The notes beneath the pieces were generated by a model that did not search any database, was not told where the DNA came from, and saw only the letters and a program-made list of their open reading frames with translations. From positions 1 to 48,939 of IMG/VR virus record IMGVR_UViG_3300043538_000030: 48,939 nt of DNA; one strand, given 5' to 3'. Positions 17,180 to 23,365 of the stretch are shown here, in pieces (the first letter of the stretch is position 1; each line of letters opens with the position of its first letter). This DNA is from a virus. The position numbers and the translations under genes were made by a program.

Positions 17180-17889
17180 GCTCGAACGTCAAGGGAGTCC
17201 TCGCTGGCCTGCTGCTGGCGGTGCTCGCCGGCGCTGGCGGCTGGTGGCTCTGCCACGCGCAGGGGGTCAGTGCGGCGCACGTGGCGGCGGATAGCGCGGC
17301 AGTCCAGCAACGCCGGGCCGACAGCGTCAACGCGGTTCTTCGGCTGGCCGCACAACACAGCGACTCGCTGGCCCGACAGGACAGCACGCGCGCCGAAACG
17401 CTGAGCCGTCAGCAGATCGTGGAGCATGTCCGGCGCGTCGCAGCGGAGTTGTCGGCCGCCTCCGCAACGGTGCAACTCGGCCAAGCGCAGACCGCGGCGG
17501 ATTCGCTGCCGATCTATCGGGACTCGCTGGTCCCTGCCCTCCACGCGGAAAACGCCTCACTCGGACGCGAGCTGGCCGTCTCGGATTCCGGGCGGCTGGC
17601 ATACCGGGACGCGTTCCAGCAGCAGCGAGCCGCGAATGGGACACTCCTGCAGATCCACTATTCAGATTCGGCGCTCATCTTTTCGCAGCGCCAGGCATTA
17701 TTGAAGCAAGCTGCGGTAAGCCCGATCGTGTTCGATGTCTGGCAGAAGCTTGGCTACGCCGGCGAGACCGCTGGGTTCGGGCTCGCGACGGTGACGGCGT
17801 GTCAGGCGCACGTCGCCTCGTTGGGTTGCATCGTCGGCACCGCGCTGACGGTGCGCAGGCTCATTGCAGCCAAGGGGAGGTTCCTGTGA
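17176..17889 (+). CDS. Membrane-anchored coiled-coil protein (spanin-like)
   Basis: The protein has 237 residues. A membrane helix at about 7-25 (GVLAGLLLAVLAGAGGWWL) is followed by a long Ala/Gln/Asp/Ser-rich coiled coil (about 33-185) and a second hydrophobic stretch near 198-222. N-terminal anchor plus periplasmic coiled coil is the plan of inner-membrane spanins (Rz type), which fuse the two membranes of Gram-negative hosts. The C-terminal hydrophobic part is unusual for Rz. GTG start overlaps the previous stop. Confidence 0.45.
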   Translation: MSSNVKGVLAGLLLAVLAGAGGWWLCHAQGVSAAHVAADSAAVQQRRADSVNAVLRLAAQHSDSLARQDSTRAETLSRQQIVEHVRRVAAELSAASATVQLGQAQTAADSLPIYRDSLVPALHAENASLGRELAVSDSGRLAYRDAFQQQRAANGTLLQIHYSDSALIFSQRQALLKQAAVSPIVFDVWQKLGYAGETAGFGLATVTACQAHVASLGCIVGTALTVRRLIAAKGRFL

Positions 17890-18293
17890 GCCGCCGCATC
17901 AAGTGGGGCGCGATGGTCCGCGGAGTTGTCGGCTACGGCGTCTTCATCTGGGTGGTCGAGCATTTCCTCAATCATCCCGAGCCCTACAATACCGCCGACC
18001 TTATCCGCGTCGCGCTCGGCATCTTCGGACTACAGGCGGGACTCGGCAAGGAAAGCATCGTCAGCACCATCGACGCGGCCAGCCGCTTCATGCAGGCCAT
18101 TCCGTCCTGGTGGCGTCGAAAGACGATGACGACCGAGCATCCTGTCCCGCTGTTCCCACCTCGCGAGCAACCTGCCGCTCCAGCTCATCATCCAAAGCCA
18201 AAACGGAAACGTCCGCCGAAGGGCTCGATCGCGCATCGATCGACAGCCAAGGGAAAGGCCACGCCGGCCAAGGACCGAAAAGAGAATCGCTGA
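17886..18293 (+). CDS. Small membrane protein with basic tail (holin-like)
   Basis: The protein has 135 residues. Two likely membrane segments (about 9-26 and 39-54) are followed by a very basic, Pro/Lys/Arg-rich C-terminus (PKPKRKRPPKGS onward). This topology is seen in many holins. GTG start at 17886 overlaps the previous stop; a longer in-frame start at 17799 would sit inside the spanin-like gene. It is the last gene before the terminator. Confidence 0.45.
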   Translation: MSRRIKWGAMVRGVVGYGVFIWVVEHFLNHPEPYNTADLIRVALGIFGLQAGLGKESIVSTIDAASRFMQAIPSWWRRKTMTTEHPVPLFPPREQPAAPAHHPKPKRKRPPKGSIAHRSTAKGKATPAKDRKENR

Positions 18294-18339
18294 GCATGAC
18301 GCAAGCTCGCCGGTGAAGATCAACGGCGGATCAAAACGA

Positions 18340-18366
18340 AGCGCCCCGACGACGAGTCGGGGCGCT
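18340..18366. terminator. Bidirectional transcription terminator
   Basis: A perfect 11-bp stem (AGCGCCCCGAC / GTCGGGGCGCT) with a 5-base loop (GACGA) lies between the end of the late genes and the converging minus-strand genes. On the minus strand the stem is followed by CGTTTTGAT; on the plus strand by ATCTGTTTC. It probably stops transcription from both sides. Confidence 0.85.
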
Positions 18367-18389
18367 ATCTGTTTCGGAAGATTGACCCG

Positions 18390-18704
18390 CTATGCCGGAG
18401 ACATCTCGGGAAACCCAACTAGATGCATCGTCTCCGATTTGTTGTCGCACTGAATCTCACCCGGAATCCAGCCAGCCAAACCCATTGCCTCCGGGACCTT
18501 CCGACCGGCTGCAGCGTACGCACTTAGGTGCGTGCGCAACGCAGGCGTGAGAAGATGAATCGCTTCTTCTTTTGTTTCTGCCGCGACGAGAAATCCTGGC
18601 AGTTCCGCGATCTCGATGACGAACGCGCCAGATCCATCGGGATCCGGCTTCGGCCCGTCGATCGACCATTGCGCGAACACCATTTGCTCGAGGGTTCTAT
18701 TCAC
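18390..18704 (-). CDS. hicB: HicB-like antitoxin
   Basis: The protein has 104 residues. The core FVIEIAELPGFLVAAETKEE followed by AIHLLTPALRTHL matches the HicB-type pattern (strand, LPG turn, then ET-x-EEA helix). It would bind and block the HicA-like product encoded just upstream. A C-terminal DNA-binding domain, common in HicB, is not evident. GTG start at 18704 overlaps the HicA-like stop by 8 bases; an ATG at 18683 is an alternative start. It is the promoter-distal gene of the minus-strand cluster. Confidence 0.65.
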   Translation of the reverse strand: MNRTLEQMVFAQWSIDGPKPDPDGSGAFVIEIAELPGFLVAAETKEEAIHLLTPALRTHLSAYAAAGRKVPEAMGLAGWIPGEIQCDNKSETMHLVGFPEMSPA

Positions 18705-18975
18705 CGGGATGTGTCCCTTCTAGGATCGAGAGGGCGGCCCTGGCCGCTCGCTTCACGTACACCGGCAACAACTGGCCGGATCCCTTATTCACTACGGAGA
18801 CGATCGACCGGCAGTTCCCATGCCACCAGGATCGATGGGACCCGTCCTTCCCGGTCCCCGAAACCTCTTGCCAGCCGAGGCAGTGGAGGACCGCCGACAG
18901 CTCATTATACCTCACATTCGTCGCCTTGCCAGCGAGCCAGTCCCGAAGCTGCGCGGCGGCCCGATCGGGCTTCAT
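18697..18975 (-). CDS. hicA: HicA-like mRNA interferase toxin
   Basis: The protein has 92 residues from the ATG at 18975, which overlaps the upstream stop (ATGA). The pattern CLGWQEVSGTGKDGSHRSWW with GSH resembles the HicA double-stranded-RNA-binding-like fold, where the His of G-S-H is catalytic, and the end (LLPVYVKRAARAALS) matches the closing helix. HicA toxins cut mRNA. The protein is slightly longer than usual. Toxin-before-antitoxin order is normal for hicAB. Confidence 0.6.
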   Translation of the reverse strand: MKPDRAAAQLRDWLAGKATNVRYNELSAVLHCLGWQEVSGTGKDGSHRSWWHGNCRSIVSVVNKGSGQLLPVYVKRAARAALSILEGTHPGE

Positions 18976-19388
18976 GGGCCCGTCGGAAGAATTCGGGTGA
19001 ATGCCGTGAGGCGTGTGCGCTTCACCATAACGCCGTCGCACCACAGGTCGAAGCAGTATTTCCCCGTCCGGGGAACTGTCAAATTATTGATCGGCAGAAT
19101 GAGCGAATGGCTCTCAATTCCCCCAGGCACGTCAGGCCCGGCCACGCCGATCTGGAACGCGATCGGTGGAGCGATCGCCCGGCCGTCCTCGTCCGTGTAC
19201 CTCAACTCAATTTCGAAGCGGTGACCTCGATCCTCGTTGATGATCTCAATAGACGCGATGTAGCAGATGACAGGGTGACGGTAGGGATATTGGGCCGCGT
19301 GCACGGCGTTGAATTCCCCGAGGATGTTGAGCTTGCCCTCGCGCGAAATGTTCGCCGCGTCGGCGATCAGTGCGAATCGGACTTCCAT
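18972..19388 (-). CDS. DUF6941-like protein
   Basis: The protein has 138 residues. The pattern ADAANISREGKLNILGEFNA, then a central strand region and ENxLxxPGxYxFxxxxDG-type end (LTVPRTGKYCFDLWCDGVMV) matches a family of about 140-residue proteins of unknown function (DUF6941) found in bacteria. No catalytic residues are evident. Sits in the minus-strand cluster directly before the HicA-like gene, with a 4-base overlap. Confidence 0.6.
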   Translation of the reverse strand: MEVRFALIADAANISREGKLNILGEFNAVHAAQYPYRHPVICYIASIEIINEDRGHRFEIELRYTDEDGRAIAPPIAFQIGVAGPDVPGGIESHSLILPINNLTVPRTGKYCFDLWCDGVMVKRTRLTAFTRILPTGP

Positions 19389-19407
19389 GCGACCCCTTTC
19401 GTTGTGC

Positions 19408-19824
19408 TCATTTCCCTCTCCTGCGGAGCGGCCGAGACTTGCTCTCCGCCAGCCGCAGCAGGTTCACGCCGTGCATCGCCGCCAGGCAGTGCGACGCCGG
19501 CGCCGGCGATTTGATGAACAGGATCTCGTACCCCTTCTCGGCGTGCGTGACCTCGATCAGGACCTGGTCCTTCAACCGCGCGATAGCAGCGACGCCACCG
19601 CTGACCTTCCACTCGAGGCCGAGGCGCTCGGATGCTTCGAACCCGATGGCCGCGATCGCCGCCGTGCGCGGGATCCGGTGCTCGTTCGCGCTGCCGACAA
19701 AGGCGTCGTTCGCCAGGTCGAAATAGCTGACATGCGGCCCAGCCGAGATCATCAGCTGCTCCTCGAGCGGCCGGATCATCCAGGGGAGTTTGGCGAGAGA
19801 GCGGAGGGAGGCCAGTGGCGTCAT
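19408..19824 (-). CDS. Unknown protein, prophage-expressed cluster
   Basis: The protein has 138 residues from the ATG at 19824, which overlaps the upstream stop (ATGA). Soluble, no membrane segment. Alternating strands (LEWKVSGGVAAIARLKDQVLIEVTH) suggest an alpha/beta fold; the C-terminus is basic (SKSRPLRRRGK). I do not recognise it. A longer upstream frame is rejected because it would overlap the zinc-ribbon gene. Confidence 0.55.
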   Translation of the reverse strand: MTPLASLRSLAKLPWMIRPLEEQLMISAGPHVSYFDLANDAFVGSANEHRIPRTAAIAAIGFEASERLGLEWKVSGGVAAIARLKDQVLIEVTHAEKGYEILFIKSPAPASHCLAAMHGVNLLRLAESKSRPLRRRGK

Positions 19825-20174
19825 TGAATGAGCCGCGCGCCGCACGCTCCGCAGACGGCGGCCGTCCGGTCGGGCAGCTTGTTCTTGCATCGCGAGCATC
19901 GATGATATGTGGATAGCCGGCTGCCGTAGATCAGCAGTACCACGCCGAGCACCGTGCCGATCGGGAAAAAGAATAGCAGGGCCAAGCCGATGCCTTGAAC
20001 GATGCATCCTAGACCGGCGAACTCCGACTTCCGTTCTCGTCGCGCCGTCTGTGACGCCGGCGCCGGAGAGTACGCGGGGTGCGCTGGGCCGGCCATCGGA
20101 CGACCACATCCAATACACGTCACCGCGGAGTCGGAGACTTCACGACCGCAATCCGGGCAAGAGACTAGCGGCAT
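19821..20174 (-). CDS. Double zinc-ribbon membrane protein
   Basis: The protein has 117 residues. An N-terminal zinc ribbon (C6, C9, C20, C23) and a C-terminal zinc ribbon (C93, C96, C108, C111) flank two membrane helices or one hairpin (about 54-84). Such proteins are common but their job is poorly known; the paired ribbons would lie on the same side of the membrane if the hydrophobic part is a hairpin. Part of the minus-strand cluster. Confidence 0.65.
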   Translation of the reverse strand: MPLVSCPDCGREVSDSAVTCIGCGRPMAGPAHPAYSPAPASQTARRERKSEFAGLGCIVQGIGLALLFFFPIGTVLGVVLLIYGSRLSTYHRCSRCKNKLPDRTAAVCGACGARLIQ

Positions 20175-20196
20175 CGCGGCGGTGTGCGGAGGGAGA

Positions 20197-20397
20197 TCAC
20201 AGTTGGCCCGAGTCCTTCAGTTCACGCTTCAGTTTGGCCAAGGCGTCTTCCGCATCGCGGGCATGTCGCTCGGCGCTTCCGAGTTTGCTGCCCGCATAAC
20301 TCGGATCGTTGAGGTGCGCGCATGCCGTATGAATGTCCTTCGCAGCCGCGCCAATCGCGGACTCGAGTTCGCGGATGATTCGTGGGATGTCGATCAT
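20197..20397 (-). CDS. Small helical protein of unknown function
   Basis: The protein has 66 residues from ATG 20397, just after the lipoprotein stop (20405). It is almost fully helical and charged (IRELESAIGAAAKDI ... ARDAEDALAKLKREL), like a short coiled-coil protein. No family recognised. Confidence 0.5.
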   Translation of the reverse strand: MIDIPRIIRELESAIGAAAKDIHTACAHLNDPSYAGSKLGSAERHARDAEDALAKLKRELKDSGQL

Positions 20398-20404
20398 GCG
20401 AAGC

Positions 20405-21169
20405 TTAGTGAGCCTTGGCAATCGACATTGTGGTGGCCTGGCCAAGCTCTTTCACGAGCTCGCTCAACCGCCAGCAGTCCCGGAGCGCGGCCCTATCCGA
20501 TTCGGTAAAGGTCGCGAGACGGTAGGTCTTTTCGTTCTCCTGCTGGATGATCACTCGCGCTCGCGGATCAGAAGCCACCAGGGCTGCGAGGAGACCGTTG
20601 TCCTCTCCCGGTCGAAAGGTCACCGTCTCCCAAACGACGTCGGTGTTCTGATGGTCAATGCGCGACGAAGGCTGCGGGCCGGCTTCGATGACCCGATCGC
20701 CGACGCGTGCGGTGATTCGATCATGAAAGAGCCACGAATCGCCGTGATAATGACTCTGAAGCCAGATCTCTCCATCGGAGGCGACCATCGCTCCGATAAA
20801 ACTGCGGCTCCAGGATCTGCCGACCGCCTGCGAGCGCGGTGTGAACCAGGCTGAGGCTCGGACCTCGTCGATGTTCGCCTCGAACTTGCGCATGAGCGAT
20901 CGCAGCTCTTGCTCGTCATGCCCGTGGCGCTCCGACTTGGCGGAATCAGAATTCGCCAGCAGAACGCCGAGGCGAGCGGCGGCGCGTGTCGAGCCTGGAC
21001 TGTCCGCGAGGAATCGTTGCAACTGCGCGACCGAGAGACCGCTCAATTGGTCGCGCGCGGAATCCACCAGGGTCAGCGCCGCTGCCGGCTTTTGGGGCGC
21101 CCCGCCGCAGGCCGTCGACGCCAAAACCGAAAGACTTGCGAAGAGCCGGAATCGGTGCGATTGTCTCAT
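20405..21169 (-). CDS. Putative lipoprotein of unknown function
   Basis: The product has 254 residues from ATG 21169. The N-terminus (RFRLFASLSVLASTACGGAP) is a signal peptide ending in a lipobox-like site with C21; position -3 is Ser rather than Leu, so lipidation is likely but not certain. The mature part is a helical segment followed by a mixed domain without known motif. As a surface or periplasmic protein made from the repressor side of the genome, it may change the lysogen's envelope, for example to exclude other phages. That role is inference. Confidence 0.55.
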   Translation of the reverse strand: MRQSHRFRLFASLSVLASTACGGAPQKPAAALTLVDSARDQLSGLSVAQLQRFLADSPGSTRAAARLGVLLANSDSAKSERHGHDEQELRSLMRKFEANIDEVRASAWFTPRSQAVGRSWSRSFIGAMVASDGEIWLQSHYHGDSWLFHDRITARVGDRVIEAGPQPSSRIDHQNTDVVWETVTFRPGEDNGLLAALVASDPRARVIIQQENEKTYRLATFTESDRAALRDCWRLSELVKELGQATTMSIAKAH

Positions 21170-21211
21170 CGCTTCGGTATCCTTTCGGGTGCATGACTGG
21201 TCGAGGTCGAG

Positions 21212-21517
21212 ATGCGCGAGCCCTATCAATTCGAATGCCCTGACGGCATTCCCGAACTCGGGATACCCGAGAAGACGGTAGTGCTTCTATGGATCTCGCA
21301 GATGCGTTTCGCGTTCTACGGCGAGCGCGGCTACGATCACGGCGTTCTACTCAGCGAGGAGATGGCCGGGAAGCTGCTCCCTATTGACCGCTCGCCGGCG
21401 GCAGCTGCTGTCCTGCAGCAGGTCGTGGGATCGCCGCCGCCAGCAGTGCCGCCCCTGCCCCGTCCCGCATGGAAGTCTCAACCGCGCGTCCTACCTTTCC
21501 GGCGAGGTCCGCGCTAG
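21212..21517 (+). CDS. Possible small protein, partly antisense to the repressor gene
   Basis: The frame encodes 101 residues with GAGGTCGAG before the ATG. Residues 1-57 look like a real globular protein (PEKTVVLLWISQMRFAFYGE), while the rest, which lies antisense to the 3' end of the repressor gene (21381-21517), is Pro/Arg-rich and low complexity. It starts 42 bases from the divergent lipoprotein gene. Either a real gene with an overlapping end or chance. Confidence 0.4.
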   Translation: MREPYQFECPDGIPELGIPEKTVVLLWISQMRFAFYGERGYDHGVLLSEEMAGKLLPIDRSPAAAAVLQQVVGSPPPAVPPLPRPAWKSQPRVLPFRRGPR

Positions 21518-21881
21518 CGCCCTGCGCCAGGGCCTCGATCTCGGCTGCCTCGCCCAGGATCTGTGCGCCGAGGCGCCGCAGCTCAGCCGAGATCGACGAT
21601 AACCCACCGCCGTCGCCATACCGCACTCGTTCATCCCTGACCGTCGTTGGCGCCTTGCCGATCGAAAACTCGGGCGGCTCAACCCCCAACGCCTTCGCCA
21701 CTCGACTCAGGGTAGGGTCGCTGGCGTCCCTGTTGGCGCGCAGAATGCCGTAAAGCGTTTCACGTGACACTTTGGACGTTCTGCCCAGTTCGGCGACGCT
21801 GACGCGGCGCCCGAGCTTTGGGCTATTTGCCAGCCCAGCATCGAGCCAATCGGCGATTGCCTTCCGCCTGGCGGCCGTCAT
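21381..21881 (-). CDS. C1/Cro-family transcriptional repressor
   Basis: The protein has 166 residues from ATG 21881. Residues about 28-70 form an XRE-type helix-turn-helix (SVAELGRTSKVSRETLYGIL, then DPTLSRVAKALGVEPPEF). The C-terminal half is helical and Ala-rich and lacks the S24/LexA-type peptidase motifs, so induction by RecA-type autocleavage is not expected. Its place opposite the early genes, with a promoter/operator between, makes it the likely lysogeny repressor. The start is set by the beginning of the HTH-containing domain; longer starts would run through the control region. Confidence 0.8.
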   Translation of the reverse strand: MTAARRKAIADWLDAGLANSPKLGRRVSVAELGRTSKVSRETLYGILRANRDASDPTLSRVAKALGVEPPEFSIGKAPTTVRDERVRYGDGGGLSSISAELRRLGAQILGEAAEIEALAQGASADLAGKVGRAVETSMRDGAGAALLAAAIPRPAAGQQLPPASGQ

Positions 21882-21903
21882 TTGGTCGGATAGCTTGCGC
21901 GTG

Positions 21904-21937
21904 CCACTTGACAGAAGTGGTAGCCTCGCCGTAGAAT
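21904..21937 (+). promoter_or_regulatory. Early (PR-like) promoter with overlapping operator palindrome
   Basis: A consensus -35 box TTGACA (21908-21913) and a -10 box TAGAAT (21932-21937) are 18 bases apart and point to the early genes. The palindrome CCACTT-GACAG-AAGTGG (21904-21920) covers the -35 box, a natural repressor site, and it lies 23-39 bases upstream of the repressor start. A direct repeat AAACCGG occurs further downstream near 21955 and 21976. The whole divergent gap is 21882-21993. Confidence 0.75.
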
Positions 21938-21993
21938 GTGTCACGCGGCCACGGAAACCGGCGCCGCTATCAGGTAAACCGGAGTCGTTGAAT

Positions 21994-22224
21994 ATGGCCG
22001 ATTCCCTTGGGAACGGTACCGAAGGCGAGGAAAAGGAGTCGAAGACTGAGACGATCTCGGTGAAAGTCACGCCGACCGTCAAGCGCCAGGTCCAGTTCGT
22101 GGCCACGCTGCATGACTGCGATGCTGGCCCCATGCTTTACGAGCACAGCCTGAACGACCTGCTCGCCGAATACCGCGACGTGAAGGAGCAGCTGAAGCCA
22201 GAGGCGGCGGGAGCGGCGTCATGA
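21994..22224 (+). CDS. Small putative ribbon-helix-helix regulator (Cro position)
   Basis: The protein has 76 residues and is the first gene after the PR-like promoter. After an acidic start, TISVKVTPTVKRQVQFVATL has the strand-helix look of ribbon-helix-helix proteins (ISVKV followed by helix), and a second helix follows (EHSLNDLLAEYRDVKEQL). In this position a Cro-like regulator is expected. The fold call is tentative. ATG 21994 is chosen because earlier in-frame starts lie upstream of the promoter. Confidence 0.45.
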   Translation: MADSLGNGTEGEEKESKTETISVKVTPTVKRQVQFVATLHDCDAGPMLYEHSLNDLLAEYRDVKEQLKPEAAGAAS

Positions 22225-22658
22225 CGACGAGGCTGTCGCCCGGACCGCTGCCGCGCTACGGGGGAACTCCGCGTTCCCCCCAACCCTCCCACACCGCGAG
22301 CGTGCACGGCGACGTCGCGCGCCGGCTGGGTCCGCAATGCACCGACAAGGCCGTCGAGCACAAGCTCGCGCGCGCGGTGCTCCTCCTCGAGCTCCTGATC
22401 GAGGAAGCCTACCGCACCGGCAAGATCGCGCAGTGCGACAAGATCTTCGCGCGGCTCAACGCGCACCGGCACATCCATCTCACCAACGCGGCGAACGCGC
22501 TCCGCCGGCACGTGGTCGCGGATGCCACCGAGCACATCGAGCTCGCGACTTGGCAGGAGCGCCAGGACGCCGCGGCGCGGCGGCGGGAGATTGACGCGCT
22601 CGCCGAGGAAGTCGCCGGCGCCGAGCTGCTCATGGTCCAGCTGGAGGTGGCCAAGTGA
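22221..22658 (+). CDS. Unknown early protein
   Basis: The protein has 145 residues. A Pro-rich start is followed by a helical region with many Ala, Arg, His and Glu (KLARAVLLLELLIEEAYRTG ... EIDALAEEVAGAELL). No family recognised. Overlaps both neighbours by 4 bases, so it is part of the first early operon. Confidence 0.5.
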   Translation: MTTRLSPGPLPRYGGTPRSPQPSHTASVHGDVARRLGPQCTDKAVEHKLARAVLLLELLIEEAYRTGKIAQCDKIFARLNAHRHIHLTNAANALRRHVVADATEHIELATWQERQDAAARRREIDALAEEVAGAELLMVQLEVAK

Positions 22659-22858
22659 CGATGCACTGCCAGACCGTCCCTGCGCTCGACGCGCACCTGC
22701 TCATCCATTTGGCGAAGGAAGCCGCCGCCGAAGGCGTCAAGGTGAGCGAGTTCCTGGCGTACAAGTCGCCGGCGGAGCGCGCGGCCCTTCTCGCCCAGAC
22801 GCGGCAGCTCGAGGCCGACGTCACGGCGTTGCGGATGGCGCTGGAGGCGACCGCATGA
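22655..22858 (+). CDS. Unknown small early protein
   Basis: The protein has 67 residues from a GTG that overlaps the upstream stop. Helical (LIHLAKEAAAEGVKVSEFLA; AALLAQTRQLEADVTALRMA). The first part could be a short DNA-binding helix pair, but this is not certain. Confidence 0.45.
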   Translation: MTMHCQTVPALDAHLLIHLAKEAAAEGVKVSEFLAYKSPAERAALLAQTRQLEADVTALRMALEATA

Positions 22859-22953
22859 CGCACATCGGTGGCGTGATCCTCGTCTCGCTCTTCATCTGCT
22901 GGTTGCACGATGTCGAGCGCCGGGCGCGCGCAAAGATGGGGCGTGGTCGGTGA
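22855..22953 (+). CDS. 32-residue membrane peptide
   Basis: MTHIGGVILVSLFICWLHDV is followed by a basic tail (ERRARAKMGRGR). One short membrane span with positive C-terminus. First of three consecutive tiny membrane genes joined by 4-base overlaps; role unknown. Confidence 0.5.
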   Translation: MTHIGGVILVSLFICWLHDVERRARAKMGRGR

Positions 22954-23159
22954 ACCATTCTCTCTGGCAATCGGTCCTTGACGCCCCCGCGAGCGGCCCG
23001 GTGATCCTCAGCCGGACGATTGAAGTGTTCGCGGTCATCGGTATCGTCGCGACGTTCGAGGTGTTGCGGCGTTGGGAGCGGATGCGCTCGGCGTGGCAGA
23101 AGCAGTGGCAACTGGATCGCGCGTTCTTCGAGAACGTCGGCACGAAGTCGTGGCGGTGA
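22950..23159 (+). CDS. 69-residue membrane protein
   Basis: GTG start overlapping the previous stop. One membrane span (about 18-38, ILSRTIEVFAVIGIVATFEV) and an amphipathic, aromatic C-terminal half (RRWERMRSAWQKQWQLDRAF). Second of three tiny membrane genes in a row. Confidence 0.5.
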   Translation: MNHSLWQSVLDAPASGPVILSRTIEVFAVIGIVATFEVLRRWERMRSAWQKQWQLDRAFFENVGTKSWR

Positions 23160-23269
23160 AGACCGCCGCCGAAGTCGCCGCCTTCATCCTGGGCGCGTTC
23201 GTGCTCGTGATCCTGGCCGCGAGCTTCTTCGGCGGCGATGACGATGGCGATGCCGGAGACAGTCTGTAA
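23156..23269 (+). CDS. 37-residue membrane peptide with acidic tail
   Basis: GTG start overlapping the previous stop. One membrane span (VAAFILGAFVLVILAASFF) and an acidic tail (GGDDDGDAGDSL). The opposite charge of its tail to that of the first peptide (22855) hints that the three could work together, which is inference. Confidence 0.5.
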   Translation: MKTAAEVAAFILGAFVLVILAASFFGGDDDGDAGDSL

Positions 23270-23276
23270 AACCGAA

Positions 23277-23329
23277 CGCCGCCCTGGAAGGCGGCGCTGG
23301 CAGAACAAGCATCCCGAGCGGGGATGCTT
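23277..23329 (+). terminator. Two tandem hairpins (possible terminator or attenuator)
   Basis: Hairpin 1: CGCCGCC (23277-23283) with GGCGGCG (23290-23296). Hairpin 2: AAGCATCCC (23307-23315), loop GAGCG, GGGATGCTT (23321-23329), both perfect. No T-run follows, so termination is uncertain; it may protect or pause the early transcript before the Sak4-like gene. This fills most of the 96-base gap. Confidence 0.5.
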
Positions 23330-23365
23330 CCAACATCACCCCTTGATCCATTGGAGGCAAGAGGT

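Noticed and set aside
18528-19514. Plus-strand open frame of 328 codons over the HicA/HicB and DUF6941 genes
   Set aside because: The minus strand encodes recognisable families with coupled starts and stops; the plus product is low complexity.
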